The notes: a model not told the origin generated them from the letters alone. Counted from the first letter of the stretch, positions 1 to 9,737 are shown. The stretch is DNA of 64,000 nt from Corynebacterium sp. (GCF_030538285.1 NZ_JAUNUG010000001.1:110294-174293), one strand, 5' to 3'. Numbers and translations: made by a program.

Positions 1-36
1 GTCCAGTGCTACTATCCACGCTATCCAAGGGGAACA

Positions 37-3000
37 ATGCACAGCAGGAGAATTGTCTCCGTCTCAGCGGCGGTGATGCTCGGTTTGTCCACGGCGGTGG
101 TTCCGGTCATTACTCCGAACATCACGACGCTTTCAGTCGCGGCGGCCCAAACTCAGGCCGATCCGCTACCGCAGCCCACCGTCCGGACCGACGGTGTCGA
201 CTGGAACTTGGCACGCTATACCGATGGTCGCATCGTGGCGCTCGCGACTTCGCAGTTTATCGTCGGCTCTCAGACCGAGGGAACACCGACGTATGATTTC
301 GAGGACACGACCTATGACATGCGTCTCGTGGCGGCCACCGATAACACCGGTGCTCCGATTCTGGCGGGGACCGAACAGGTCTACTACTGGGAGACCGTGC
401 CCTATGAAGGCAATCACTCTACGGAGTGGGTCTATGAATGGGGGATCTCGAGTGTCCGCGACACCGAGCTCGTTCGTTCCCCCCGTAACGGTCGCTTGGT
501 CAGGCCTACCGCCGATGATCAAACCGCTTACTTGGCGTCAAACGTAGAGCCTTTCGGAGTCACGATCAACCGGAACCCTGCGATCCGTTGGCGCATTCCC
601 CACCTCGTGGGCGAACCCCTGTTTAACGTGCAGTTGACAATGGTGTTCCCTCGTGAGCTCCCTGAACCGACACTCATCACTCCTGGCGACACCTACTTCT
701 ACGGTGGTTCCATTCCACTGGAGGCCAGTACAGCTGACCCGAAGGAACGGGCGCAGTTTCCTGCCTTCAATACCAATGGCGCACGGGGACCGATCCCGGC
801 TGAGTACATCGAGTGGGAGGTGCTGCCAACAGAAGACCCTTACGTCCAAACTATGTTCATCCCGTACATGCCTGCAGGCACGATGAGCATCATCAACTGG
901 CAGCAGATGAACCCAGAGCGCCTCACCTACACCGCACTGGATGCCACCGTCACCGCCGACAAGTTCCACTACGAGCCCATTGAGGTTTACCAGGCCGAGG
1001 AGGAAACCGGGGCTGCGCCACTGAACCCCGAGGCGGACCGAACGCAGCTGGCAGGTGTGAACTTCACGGCAACGGACGAGACACCTGAATGGGTGGAGGT
1101 GAACCTGGAAACAGGTGCTCTCACCGCTCGCCCCGGTTACGGTGTTCCCGCTGGCACCTACGAGTTCCCCGTCGATGTCACCTGGCCGGAAGCCTCCAAT
1201 ACCGGCACGAGGATTTTGGGAACAGTCATTGTCAAGGATCGTCCGGTGGTGGCGAATTACACGCCGGTGACTGTCGTCCAGGGCGACACTCTGGAGGTGA
1301 CGGGACCTGACAACTCTGGTTTCTTCCCGCCGGACACCGTTTTCACGCCGATCGAAGGCGTGACTCCCGACTGGGTCACCGTCAACCCCGACGGGTCCGT
1401 CACCGTCAACCCGGGCAGCGATGTTGCGCCCGGACCGCAACCGGTCCGCATCGCCATCGAACTGCCGGACGGAACCACTGGTGAAGGCACCTTGGTGGTC
1501 TACGTCGTCAACCCGAATCAGCCTGTCTATGAGCCGATCCAGGTGGTCCAGGGAGGCGACTCGGTATCCACTCAGATCCCGGCGAACCAGGATGGCACCG
1601 AGCTACCGGAGGGCACGAGGTTCGGGTCCACCCCGGACACCCCTGAATGGGCGACGGTCAACCCCGATGGCACGGTGTCCGTCGAGGTCGGATACGACGT
1701 CCCAGTTGGCGCTGTTAATGTCCCCGTCCTGGTGACTTACCCGGATGGCACCACTTCTGTGGTCAACGCTCCGGTATCAATCATCAACGACGATGACCCG
1801 CGTTACGCGCCGACCACCGTGCAACAGGGGTCCGATGCCGTGACCCCTGCTCCGGTGGATACCACCGACGGTACTCTGCCGGAGGAAACCACCTTCACCC
1901 TCGGTGAGGGTGCACCTGACTGGGTGACCGGCATCGATTCAGACACCGGCGTCCTGACTCTAGAGCCGGGTCTGGAAATTCCGGCCCAGGAGTATGAGAT
2001 CCCGGTCATTGTGATGATCCCAAATGGCGACGCTCCGGGATCGACCACCATCAACATCATTGCTCCGGTATTTGTCACCGAAGCGGTGAAGTCTCCGGTT
2101 TATGAACCGATCACGGTAGCGCAGGGTGACACCGGTACCGTACCGGTGCCCACCGCCTACGATGGTGTCACTCAGCTTCCCGTTGGCACCACCTTTGCTG
2201 CGGTCCCCTCTGACCCGGCTAACCCGGAGGCGCCCGCCACTCAGGATTGGGTTACCATCCAGCCTGATGGCTCCATCTCAGTGGTTCCAGGCAACGGAAC
2301 GCCGGCGGGAACCTACCAGGTTCCCGTGGAAGTGTCGTACCCGGATGGCACCTCCGAGATCGTGAACGCCACGGTCACCGTCACCAACCCGAATGAGCCC
2401 GCCTACACGGCAGAGACCGTGTTGCCGGGTGAGATCGCGACTTCTGATGTGCCGAGCGGACTGGTTACCGACGGTGCAACCTTTGAGGTCATCCAGGAGA
2501 ACGTCCCGGCAGGTTGGACCAACGTCAGTGTTGATGCCGATGGTGTGGTGACTGCAACCTCGCCCGCAGAGGCGGAGCCGGGCAGCACGATCAACATCCC
2601 GGTCACAATCAATTACGCTGACGGTACCTCCGTCGTCGTGGATTTCCCGGTGATCATCGCCCCGCACACCGATGCTGTGGATCCCTTCTATAACCCGGTG
2701 ACTACCCCCGCGGGCGTCGAGGTTGATTCTCCCCTCAGCCTCCCGGAAGAGCAGAGCATTCCGGAGGACACCGGTTTCGCCCTGGAGGAGGGTTGGACTG
2801 CTCCCGAAGGTTGGACGGTCTCGGTTGATCTAAACATGGGTGTCGTCACCACAACCCCGCCGACAGATGCTCGCCCTGGCGATTCTATCTCCGTCCCGGT
2901 GGTCGCCACCTACCCGGACGGTTCGACCGATACGATCCCCGCGATAATCACCGTCGGCGTTGACCAGGCCGCTGACAATAACCCGTCCTATGATTCTGAG

Positions 3001-4266
3001 ACCACTGCTCCGGGTACGGCGGTGGATCTGCCGCAGATTGGTGATACCGATCTGCCGGAGGGTACCGAGTTCGGTTTGCCGGAGGACTACACCCCGCCGA
3101 CCGGGTGGGATGTGGTGGTTGATCCGGGCACCGGTGTGGTGACTGTGACGCCGCCGGCTGATGCCGTCCCGGGTCAGTTCATCACAGTTCCGGTGCTGGT
3201 GACCTACCCGGACGGTTCGACCGACAACGCACCAGCCACCGTGATCATTGGTGGCGGCGAGGCTGGCGAGCACCAGCCGGAGTACCAGCCGGAGAACACG
3301 CAGGCTGGTGTCCCGGTTGATGTGACCCAGGATGCGAGCCTCCCTGCAGGGTCCGAGTTCGCAACTCCTGAGGGTTATGTCCCGCCGGCTGGCTGGGACG
3401 TAGTCGTGGACCCCGCCACCGGCACGGTTACGGTGACTCCGCCGGCCACGGCGAGCCCGGGTGACGTTATCCAGGTTCCGGTCGTTGTGACGTACCCGGA
3501 CGGCACTGTTGATCGTGTGACGGCAACTGTGGTTGTCGATGCGGATGAACTGTTCTGGTTCGGTACCCAGGTTGAACAGGGTGGGGTGGCTACCATCACC
3601 GTCCCGCGCAACCTGGATCCGGACGGTCTGCCAGAGGATGTCACATACACACTGGGTGATGGCGCTCCGGAGTGGGCGACCCTGAACCCGGATGGCACAA
3701 TCACGGTGACTCCGGGCGAGGATGTCCTGCCGGGTTACTACACCATCCCGGTCGAGATCACTGACGCGGACGGTAATGTCCGGATCCTCCCGGCGATCGT
3801 CGAGGTCGTCGAGAAGGAGCAGGAAGTGCCCCCGGTTCCAGGTGGTTCTGACGGTGGTTCCTCCGATGGCTCTGACGGTGGTTCCTCGGGCCCGGGCTCG
3901 TCCCTGCCGGGCTCCTCTAGCGGGTCCAGCGGTTCCTCTGTGACAGATCGTTGTGTCCAGGCGGCTGCCACAGTGGGTATCCCGCTGTTGGCCTTACTGC
4001 CGATCGGGCTGGCGACCCAGGTGAACATCCCGGGTCTGTCCCCGTTGGTTGCCGATGCGCAGTCTCAGTTGCAGAACTTCAACACTGATCTGCAGCAGCA
4101 GGCTGGTATCCATGACCCGGCTACCGCCAACTTCATGAACCAGGTCAATGCCGAGCTCCAGAAGCACGGCGGTGTCGTTGGTAAGGCTGTTGGTGCTGCC
4201 GCGCTCATCGCCATCGGCGGTCTGGTGGGCAAGTACCTCTACGACAACTGTGTTCCGCGCCGCTAG
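37..4266 (+). CDS. Secreted surface protein with ten YPDG/Rib-like repeats
   Basis: A 1409-aa protein with a Sec signal peptide (hydrophobic residues about 8-36, then AAQTQA). Residues about 40-305 form a unique N-terminal domain. From about residue 308 to 1262 there are ten tandem repeats of 85-105 aa. Each opens with a Y-x-P/E...V-x-x-G segment, carries W-x-x-V/L-N-P-D-G, and closes with a V-T-Y-P-D-G-T/S-like strand, as in YPDG and Rib/alpha adhesin repeats. A Ser/Gly/Asp linker (about 1268-1300) follows, then a C-terminal part with two hydrophobic segments, one Cys at its start and one four residues from the end. No LPXTG sortase signal is visible. The start follows an AAGGGG site. Likely an adhesin or surface-layer protein; the ligand is unknown. 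Confidence 0.85.
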   Translation: MHSRRIVSVSAAVMLGLSTAVVPVITPNITTLSVAAAQTQADPLPQPTVRTDGVDWNLARYTDGRIVALATSQFIVGSQTEGTPTYDFEDTTYDMRLVAATDNTGAPILAGTEQVYYWETVPYEGNHSTEWVYEWGISSVRDTELVRSPRNGRLVRPTADDQTAYLASNVEPFGVTINRNPAIRWRIPHLVGEPLFNVQLTMVFPRELPEPTLITPGDTYFYGGSIPLEASTADPKERAQFPAFNTNGARGPIPAEYIEWEVLPTEDPYVQTMFIPYMPAGTMSIINWQQMNPERLTYTALDATVTADKFHYEPIEVYQAEEETGAAPLNPEADRTQLAGVNFTATDETPEWVEVNLETGALTARPGYGVPAGTYEFPVDVTWPEASNTGTRILGTVIVKDRPVVANYTPVTVVQGDTLEVTGPDNSGFFPPDTVFTPIEGVTPDWVTVNPDGSVTVNPGSDVAPGPQPVRIAIELPDGTTGEGTLVVYVVNPNQPVYEPIQVVQGGDSVSTQIPANQDGTELPEGTRFGSTPDTPEWATVNPDGTVSVEVGYDVPVGAVNVPVLVTYPDGTTSVVNAPVSIINDDDPRYAPTTVQQGSDAVTPAPVDTTDGTLPEETTFTLGEGAPDWVTGIDSDTGVLTLEPGLEIPAQEYEIPVIVMIPNGDAPGSTTINIIAPVFVTEAVKSPVYEPITVAQGDTGTVPVPTAYDGVTQLPVGTTFAAVPSDPANPEAPATQDWVTIQPDGSISVVPGNGTPAGTYQVPVEVSYPDGTSEIVNATVTVTNPNEPAYTAETVLPGEIATSDVPSGLVTDGATFEVIQENVPAGWTNVSVDADGVVTATSPAEAEPGSTINIPVTINYADGTSVVVDFPVIIAPHTDAVDPFYNPVTTPAGVEVDSPLSLPEEQSIPEDTGFALEEGWTAPEGWTVSVDLNMGVVTTTPPTDARPGDSISVPVVATYPDGSTDTIPAIITVGVDQAADNNPSYDSETTAPGTAVDLPQIGDTDLPEGTEFGLPEDYTPPTGWDVVVDPGTGVVTVTPPADAVPGQFITVPVLVTYPDGSTDNAPATVIIGGGEAGEHQPEYQPENTQAGVPVDVTQDASLPAGSEFATPEGYVPPAGWDVVVDPATGTVTVTPPATASPGDVIQVPVVVTYPDGTVDRVTATVVVDADELFWFGTQVEQGGVATITVPRNLDPDGLPEDVTYTLGDGAPEWATLNPDGTITVTPGEDVLPGYYTIPVEITDADGNVRILPAIVEVVEKEQEVPPVPGGSDGGSSDGSDGGSSGPGSSLPGSSSGSSGSSVTDRCVQAAATVGIPLLALLPIGLATQVNIPGLSPLVADAQSQLQNFNTDLQQQAGIHDPATANFMNQVNAELQKHGGVVGKAVGAAALIAIGGLVGKYLYDNCVPRR

Positions 4267-4282
4267 AAGGTAGCAGTTCCTG

Positions 4283-4314
4283 AACCCCAACCCCGGTCAT
4301 CCAGGGTTGGGGTT
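4283..4314. terminator. Bidirectional terminator between the surface protein gene and sigC
   Basis: An 11-bp perfect stem (AACCCCAACCC / GGGTTGGGGTT) with a 10-nt loop lies between the convergent surface-protein gene and sigC. It overlaps the sigC stop codon. The T-tract is short on both strands, so termination strength is uncertain. Confidence 0.55.
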
Positions 4315-4880
4315 TAGTTGTCGGGGCGGGCGGCGTCGATAAGATCTTTGCGGGCGCGGGCGACGCGGGAACGGATTGTGCCGACGCGGACGCCGGCGAT
4401 CTTCGCGGCCTCTTCGTAGGTGTAGCCGAGGACCTGGGTGAGGATGAGGGCTTCGCGGCGTTCGGTGGGGAGGGCGTCGATAAGCGTGCGCGCGTCGATC
4501 CACTCGGACCAGGAGGAGGCGTTGGCGCCGTCAACGGGGGTCGTGGCGGCGGCGTCTTCGTATTCGGTGACGGATTTGCGGGGGCGGGCCATGTCATGGC
4601 GGATGTTGTCGACCCATACGCGGCGCGCGAGGGAGAGTAGCCACGTGCGTGCGGAGGAGCGGGCGGCGAAGCGGGGGAGTGCGCTCATGACACGGAGGTA
4701 GGTCTCCTGGGTGAGATCATCGGCGATGTCGCGGCCGCCGAGGTGAGCGAGGAGGCGCCACACGTCGTCCTGGGTGGCGCGGATGAACTCCGTCAGCGCT
4801 TCGCGGTCGCCACGACCGGCGCGGAGGGCCAGGTCGGTGACGCGGGCGTCGTCTGATGCGGAGTGCTTGCTCACGCTCAT
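4314..4880 (-). CDS. sigC: ECF-family RNA polymerase sigma factor, SigC-like
   Basis: A 188-aa sigma-70 family protein of ECF size. Region 2 lies at about 25-95, with DIADDLTQETYLRVM typical of region 2.2 and a W-x-x-x-I/A-R segment. Region 4 lies at about 125-180, with the helix-turn-helix YEEAAKIAGVRVGTIRSRVARAR. It sits directly upstream of, and divergent from, a catalase gene, the same pairing as sigC-katA in Corynebacterium glutamicum, where SigC controls respiratory-chain genes. No anti-sigma factor gene is adjacent. The name rests on this neighbourhood and family. Two copies of the dispersed GGCGTCGATAAG motif fall inside the gene. Confidence 0.8.
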   Translation of the reverse strand: MSVSKHSASDDARVTDLALRAGRGDREALTEFIRATQDDVWRLLAHLGGRDIADDLTQETYLRVMSALPRFAARSSARTWLLSLARRVWVDNIRHDMARPRKSVTEYEDAAATTPVDGANASSWSEWIDARTLIDALPTERREALILTQVLGYTYEEAAKIAGVRVGTIRSRVARARKDLIDAARPDN

Positions 4881-5016
4881 CGACGTTACCAGGGCAAACG
4901 GCAGTCAAATATTCGGATAGGTAGCGTGGGGGTTGCACGGCTCACAATATGGGCCTAGGCTATTAACTAACGCCCACCGATAGGTGGAACACATTATGAA
5001 TCCAGAAAGAGGAGCT

Positions 5017-6567
5017 ATGAGCGACCAGAACTCCAAGGCAAACGAGATCGTCGAGCGCGGTCTGCGCCCCAACGTCACCGGCAACACCACCCGCCACAAC
5101 GGTGCGCCGGTCCCGTCCGAGAACATCTCCGTCACCGCTGGCCCGCAGGGCCCGAACATCCTCAATGACATCCACCTCATTGAGAAGCTCGCCCACTTCA
5201 ACCGCGAGAACGTTCCCGAGCGCATCCCCCACGCCAAGGGCCACGGCGCCTTCGGTGAGCTCCACATCACCGAGGATGTCTCCCAGTACACCAAGGCCAA
5301 GTTGTTCCAGCCCGGGACCGTCACCCCGATGGGTGTCCGCTTCTCCACCGTCGCCGGTGAGAAGGGTTCCCCCGACACCTGGCGCGACGTGCACGGTTTC
5401 GCCCTGCGCTTTTACACCGAGGACGGTAACTACGACATTGTCGGTAATAACACCCCGACCTTCTTCGTCCGCGATGGTGTGAAGTTCCCCGACTTCATCC
5501 ACTCCCAGAAGCGCCTCGGCCGCAACGGCCTGCGCGACGCTGATATGCAGTGGGATTTCTGGACCCGCACCCCCGAGTCCTCCCACCAGGTCACTTACCT
5601 CATGGGTGACCGCGGTACCCCGAAGACCACCCGCCACATGAACGGCTACGGCTCCCATACCTTCCAGTGGGTCAACGAAAAGGGCGAGGCCTTCTGGGTG
5701 AAGTACCACTTCATCTCCCGCCAGGGTGTGGAGAACTTCACCGACGCCGAGGCCACCGAGATGGCCGGCATCAACGCCGACCACCACCGCCAGGACCTCT
5801 ACGAGGCTATCGACCGCGGCGACTACCCCATCTGGGACGTCAAGGTGCAGATCATGCCGGTGGCAGAGGCCGAGAACTACCGCTGGAACCCCTTCGACCT
5901 CACGAAGGTCTGGTCCAAGAAGGACTACCCGCGCATCGATGTCGGCTACTTTGTGCTCAACCGCAACCCGCGCAACCACTTCGCCCAGATCGAGCAGATC
6001 GCCCTCGACCCGGGCAACCTGGTCCCCGGCATCGGCCTGTCCCCGGACCGCATGCTCCAGGCCCGTGCCTTTGCGTACGCCGATCAGCAGCGTTACCGCA
6101 TCGGACCCAACTACCGCGACCTGCCGGTGAACCGTCCCCTCAACGACGTCAACACCTACAGCAACCGCGGCCCGATGGCGTACTTCTTTGACGATGAGGA
6201 TCAGCCGACCTACTCCCCGAACCGCTTCGACAAGGGGGCTGGCTACCTGGATAACGGCGAGGATTCCTCCTCCAACCACACCTCCTACGGCCAGGCCGAT
6301 GACATCTACGTCAACCCGGACCCGCACGGTACTGACCTGGTGCGCGCCGCCTACGTCAAGCACCCGGAGGACGATGACTTCGTGCAGGCTGGCATCCTCT
6401 ACAACGAGGTCCTCGATGACGCCGCCAAGCAGCGTCTCGCCGAGAGCATCGCCGGCGCGATGGTCGGCGTGACCCCCTCGGTGGAGGAGCGTTGCTACTG
6501 GTACTGGACCAGCGTCGACCCGAAGCTCGGCGAGGCTGTCAAGACCGAGTTCGCCAAGAAGAAGTAA
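5017..6567 (+). CDS. katA: Haem catalase
   Basis: A 516-aa clade-3-size monofunctional catalase that converts hydrogen peroxide to water and oxygen in the cytoplasm. The distal His lies in [12 protein letters not shown], the distal Asn in NNTPTFF, and the proximal haem-ligand region is [21 protein letters not shown]. The reading frame opens further upstream (a GTG at 4984 and an ATG at 4996), but ATG 5017 gives the normal catalase N-terminus and follows AGAGGAG, though only two bases separate that site from the codon. Codon use is strongly biased to C-ending codons, as in highly expressed genes. A variant of the dispersed motif (GCTTCTCGACGCC, 6573) begins six bases after the stop. Confidence 0.96.
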   Translation: MSDQNSKANEIVERGLRPNVTGNTTRHNGAPVPSENISVTAGPQGPNILNDIHLIEKLAHFNRENVPERIPHAKGHGAFGELHITEDVSQYTKAKLFQPGTVTPMGVRFSTVAGEKGSPDTWRDVHGFALRFYTEDGNYDIVGNNTPTFFVRDGVKFPDFIHSQKRLGRNGLRDADMQWDFWTRTPESSHQVTYLMGDRGTPKTTRHMNGYGSHTFQWVNEKGEAFWVKYHFISRQGVENFTDAEATEMAGINADHHRQDLYEAIDRGDYPIWDVKVQIMPVAEAENYRWNPFDLTKVWSKKDYPRIDVGYFVLNRNPRNHFAQIEQIALDPGNLVPGIGLSPDRMLQARAFAYADQQRYRIGPNYRDLPVNRPLNDVNTYSNRGPMAYFFDDEDQPTYSPNRFDKGAGYLDNGEDSSSNHTSYGQADDIYVNPDPHGTDLVRAAYVKHPEDDDFVQAGILYNEVLDDAAKQRLAESIAGAMVGVTPSVEERCYWYWTSVDPKLGEAVKTEFAKKK

Positions 6568-6592
6568 CTACTGCTTCTCGACGCCCGCGCTC

Positions 6593-6624
6593 AGCCCGCC
6601 CCGCAGTTTTTGCGGTGGCGGGCT
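6593..6624. terminator. Hairpin after katA
   Basis: A nested stem AGCCCGCC-CCGCA / TGCGG-T-GGCGGGCT with a GTTTT loop, 26 bp after the katA stop. It is stable, but no T-tract follows on the plus strand, so it may protect the mRNA rather than terminate transcription. Confidence 0.4.
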
Positions 6625-6651
6625 TGGCGTCTGCGGGGTGCACGGCCTGCT

Positions 6652-6731
6652 ATTTCCCCTGCAAACGAGTATTTCGGCCATGCATATGCACAGTGAAAAT
6701 ACCCCGTTTGCAGGGGGGCACTGGGGGAAAT
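6652..6731. repeat. Long imperfect palindrome between katA and mnhG
   Basis: CCCCTGCAAACG (6656-6667) is perfectly complementary to CGTTTGCAGGGG (6705-6716). After a small bulge the stem continues with GTATTT / AAATAC. The loop holds a 10-bp palindrome TGCATATGCA (6681-6690). A weaker outer pair, ATTTCCCC / GGGGAAAT, can form with 6724-6731. It lies between convergent genes and contains no ORF. Either a transcription barrier or a protein-binding site. Confidence 0.7.
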
Positions 6732-6802
6732 CGCACTGAGACCCCCGCTGCGCGCCACCCTGCTCAATGACCACGGGTTCACGCCCGAGGAGGTTGAGTG
6801 GG

Positions 6803-7147
6803 CTAAGCCCCCGGCTGGTAGGCGCGGTCCTCGGCGTGTTTCTCATCCACCACGGTCACGCCGTAGATGGAGCGGCCCATGTAGTAGGAACCGACTGAGG
6901 CGACGATCCACACACCCGCGATGGCCAGCAGCGCTCGGATAAAGTTATTGAGATCGAAGCCGGTGGTTGACCAGTCGAGGATGAGCTTGGACATCAGCAA
7001 CAGCGGGAAACCCACACCGATGACGGGGCCGAGCAGGTTGACGCGTGTCAGGGCATCGGGCGCGCGCCACATCGCGACGGAGGTGGTCACCACCATGAGG
7101 GTGGCGGTGATGGCAAGGATCGAGACGATGATCTCGGCGACAGACAT
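6803..7147 (-). CDS. mnhG: Na+(K+)/H+ antiporter subunit G
   Basis: A 114-aa membrane protein of the MnhG/MrpG family with three predicted transmembrane helices (about 5-25, 38-58 and 66-88) and a short charged tail. It is the last gene of the mnhA-C-D-E-F-G operon, and its ATG overlaps the mnhF stop codon by one base (TAATG). MnhG is a small required subunit of the multisubunit cation/proton antiporter, and its own role is poorly defined. The family assignment follows from size, hydrophobic pattern and operon position. Confidence 0.88.
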   Translation of the reverse strand: MSVAEIIVSILAITATLMVVTTSVAMWRAPDALTRVNLLGPVIGVGFPLLLMSKLILDWSTTGFDLNNFIRALLAIAGVWIVASVGSYYMGRSIYGVTVVDEKHAEDRAYQPGA

Positions 7148-7419
7148 TAGCGACGCCCCCTCGAGATGATGCGGGCCATAGACAAGGTGGGCAGGACGCC
7201 ACCGGCGATGGCGGCCAGCAGAGCCACCTCGTAGCCGATCGATGTCGGGTTGGTCAGCGTCCAGGTGAGGAAGATACAGATCATCGTGTAGAAGATGAGG
7301 TCCGCCAGCACCGCGCGGGTGAGCACGTCAGAGGTGCGCAAGACGAGCACCAGACCGGACAGCAATGTGGCCGCCATGATGGCGATGCACGCGGCGAGGA
7401 TCCACTCGAAGGGGCTCAC
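7147..7419 (-). CDS. mnhF: Na+/H+ antiporter subunit F
   Basis: A 90-aa MnhF/MrpF protein with three hydrophobic helices. The GTG at 7419 is chosen because it begins the hydrophobic family-like N-terminus (V-S-P-F-E-W) and overlaps the end of mnhE by four bases; the open frame continues upstream only as out-of-family sequence. The conserved L-R-T-S-D-V-L-T-R-A-V-L-A-D segment of MrpF is present. Translationally coupled to mnhE and mnhG. Confidence 0.88.
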   Translation of the reverse strand: MSPFEWILAACIAIMAATLLSGLVLVLRTSDVLTRAVLADLIFYTMICIFLTWTLTNPTSIGYEVALLAAIAGGVLPTLSMARIISRGRR

Positions 7420-7835
7420 TGGTTCTTCTCCTTCCGGTCGGTCGGGTACTCGTAGAACTTCGGGTCCAGCGTGGTGGTCGGACCCTGGCCCGGGACACCG
7501 TGATCGATGGACTTCACGTGCGGGGCCATGCGTGCCTCCATGTCGGCGAGAGACTCGAAGACCTCTACCGGGTTGGAACCGAAGGCGGCCTGCACCAGCA
7601 GGATGTGGGGATCTCCCTCGTGCTCCGGGGCGCGCAGACCCAGCGACAGAGTCGAGGGGGTGGTGGTGATGGATGTGGTGAACCAGAAGATCTGCCACTC
7701 GCTGGTCACGCGCAGCGGGTAACGCACGACAACCGGGTCATAACCGGCATCGGGGCGGAACCCGGCCCAGGCGACCTGGAAGCCGGCGACGAAAATCTCC
7801 TTGATCCACCAGGGGATGTAGAGCAACACGTGCAT
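7416..7835 (-). CDS. mnhE: Na+/H+ antiporter subunit E
   Basis: A 139-aa MnhE/MrpE family protein. It has a short hydrophobic N-terminus and a longer soluble part containing the family-like segment Y-P-L-R-V-T-S-E-W-Q ... T-T-P-S-T-L-S-L-G. It overlaps mnhF by four bases and follows mnhD after one base. MrpE proteins are needed for full activity of the antiporter complex. Confidence 0.88.
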   Translation of the reverse strand: MHVLLYIPWWIKEIFVAGFQVAWAGFRPDAGYDPVVVRYPLRVTSEWQIFWFTTSITTTPSTLSLGLRAPEHEGDPHILLVQAAFGSNPVEVFESLADMEARMAPHVKSIDHGVPGQGPTTTLDPKFYEYPTDRKEKNQ

Positions 7836-7836
7836 G

Positions 7837-9360
7837 TCAGCGGCCTCCCTGGAGGTCGGTCATGTCGGGAACACCGATCGGATCCTCGCCCAAGACGGCG
7901 GCCGCGTAGCCGTCGACGTCGAGGAGGCCTTCGGTGGCGGTGAGGGTGGCGTCGATAAGCGGGCCCGCGAAGATGAACATCGCCAGCGATCCTGCCATGA
8001 GCACCGCGGAGGGGGCGATGAGCCGGGCGGAGATGCGCAGCTCCTTGGGGTAGCGTTGCATCGGCTTACCCCAGAACACCTCGCGCCAGACGCGCAGCAT
8101 GGACAGCAGCGCACCGATGGAGGCGACCACGATGACGGCGATGACCAGCCATGCCCACCAGTCGACAGCGCGGGCAATCTCGAAGACCAGCAGGATCTTG
8201 CCCCACATGCCCGAGAACGGCGGGAAACCGACGATGGAGAACGCGCCCGCGGCGAACAGCGCTGCCACGATGGGATCGCGCCGGGCCAGACCCGAGAGCT
8301 TGGACAACAGCCCGGTGGCGTAGGTCTCCTCGATCGCGCCCGAGGTGAGCAGCAGTGCGCCGACGGTGACCATGTGGTGCAGCGTGTACAGCAGGCCGGC
8401 GGCCAACGCGCGTTGCGGATCATCTGAGGTGAACGCCAGCATGACCAGGATGAACGGCATGCCGTTGATCATCTGGTAACCCAGCACGCGGCGGATCGAG
8501 TTCTCCGCCAGACCCGCGAAAGCGCCGATGAGCATCGAGACCACCATGATGGCGATGATGAGCCAGTTCCAGCGGTCCTCTAGATCGAAGATGTTCACGT
8601 AGATGCGGTAGAGCATGTACACCGCGACCTTCGTGTGCAGGCCGGAGAACAGGCCCATCACGGCTGCGGAGGTTTCCGGGTAGGTGCGCGGCAACCAGGT
8701 GTGGACCGGGAAGACACCGGCCTTGGCACCCACGGCGATGACCACCAGGCCCATGGCGACCACCGCCGGGCCGTTACCCGCGGCAACCCCCTGGAGCGCG
8801 GCGATGTTCACCGTGCCGGTGACGCCGTAGAGCACGCCGACACCGATGAGCAGCAGCGTCGAGGCCGCCAGGTTGACCAGTACAAACGCACGCCCACCGG
8901 CCAGGCGTGCCCAGGTGCCGGACATGGCGATCAGACCGTAGGAGGGCAGCAGCATGACCTCGATGAACACGAAGAAGTTGAACAGATCGGCGGTCAGCAG
9001 CGCGCCGTTGACACCCGTGATGAGGATGAGCGTCAACGAGGCGTAGTAGCGGTTGACCGTCTCACCGGAGATGGTGGCGAACCAGTTGGCGGTGGCCGCG
9101 ACGATCATCGTGGTGATGATCATGATTGCGGCGAAAGTATCCGCCGCAAACGGGATGGCCACACCACCGACATACAGGCCGACGTTGTGGGCGATGGGAC
9201 CGTTGTCCGCAGTGTGCAGGAACAACCAGATACCGGCGGCGACGCCGAGCAGCGGGATACCGATGTGGAGCACATCGCGGGCCCAGCGCCACGGCAGCAG
9301 CACCGCGATAGCCGCGGTGAACAGCGGGATGGCGGCGAAAAGGGGGAGAGTCCAGTCCAT
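7837..9360 (-). CDS. mnhD: Na+/H+ antiporter subunit D (NuoN/ND-like)
   Basis: A 507-aa polytopic membrane protein of the proton-translocating ND2/4/5 family with about 14 helices. Conserved features visible are the helix with F-F-V-F-I-E-V-M-L-L-P-S-Y (buried Glu) and K-A-G-V-F-P-V-H-T-W-L-P with its Lys in the channel. MnhA and MnhD are the two ND-like ion-translocating subunits of Mrp antiporters. The start ATG overlaps the last base of mnhC. A copy of the GTCGATAAGC motif (7951) encodes L-I-D-A near the C-terminus. Confidence 0.93.
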   Translation of the reverse strand: MDWTLPLFAAIPLFTAAIAVLLPWRWARDVLHIGIPLLGVAAGIWLFLHTADNGPIAHNVGLYVGGVAIPFAADTFAAIMIITTMIVAATANWFATISGETVNRYYASLTLILITGVNGALLTADLFNFFVFIEVMLLPSYGLIAMSGTWARLAGGRAFVLVNLAASTLLLIGVGVLYGVTGTVNIAALQGVAAGNGPAVVAMGLVVIAVGAKAGVFPVHTWLPRTYPETSAAVMGLFSGLHTKVAVYMLYRIYVNIFDLEDRWNWLIIAIMVVSMLIGAFAGLAENSIRRVLGYQMINGMPFILVMLAFTSDDPQRALAAGLLYTLHHMVTVGALLLTSGAIEETYATGLLSKLSGLARRDPIVAALFAAGAFSIVGFPPFSGMWGKILLVFEIARAVDWWAWLVIAVIVVASIGALLSMLRVWREVFWGKPMQRYPKELRISARLIAPSAVLMAGSLAMFIFAGPLIDATLTATEGLLDVDGYAAAVLGEDPIGVPDMTDLQGGR

Positions 9361-9737
9361 TACTTACCTCCGGTGCCGGCCGCACGGCCGAGGGTGGCGA
9401 CAGGATCGGCGGCGATGTTGTCGTCGGCCGGCTCGGGGACGTCGGTGTCATCGTCCCGGCCCAGGGCGGCGAGGGTGAGCAGGATGGTCGTGGTGGCCAT
9501 GGCGATGACGATGGCTGTCAGCACAAAGGCCTGCGGCAGCGGGTCCGCCGCCACATCCAGCGGGGTGCGGTCCGGGAAGGGCTCCCCGCGCCACGCGCCG
9601 ACACCGGCGGCCAGCAGGGTGAGGTTTCCGGAGTGCCCCAGCAGGGACATGCCGAACACGATGCGCACCATGCCGCGCTGCTGGATGAGATACACCGACC
9701 CTGTCACCAGGATCGCGATGGTCAGGGCGAGGATCAT
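9360..9737 (-). CDS. mnhC: Na+/H+ antiporter subunit C (NuoK-like)
   Basis: A 125-aa NuoK/MnhC-like protein with three transmembrane helices and the family G-M-S-L-L-G-H-S-G-N-L segment. The last 30 residues are hydrophilic (acidic and Pro-rich) and probably cytoplasmic. The start overlaps mnhA by four bases. Confidence 0.92.
   Translation of the reverse strand: MILALTIAILVTGSVYLIQQRGMVRIVFGMSLLGHSGNLTLLAAGVGAWRGEPFPDRTPLDVAADPLPQAFVLTAIVIAMATTTILLTLAALGRDDDTDVPEPADDNIAADPVATLGRAAGTGGK

Noticed and set aside
4963-6363. 466-aa antisense ORF over katA
   Set aside because: A mirror of a strongly codon-biased gene in a high-GC genome; no family-like motif and no start signal.
7147-7698. Longest ORF (183 aa) for mnhF
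   Set aside because: Its first 93 residues lie inside mnhE in another frame and are not membrane-like; the GTG at 7419 fits the family.
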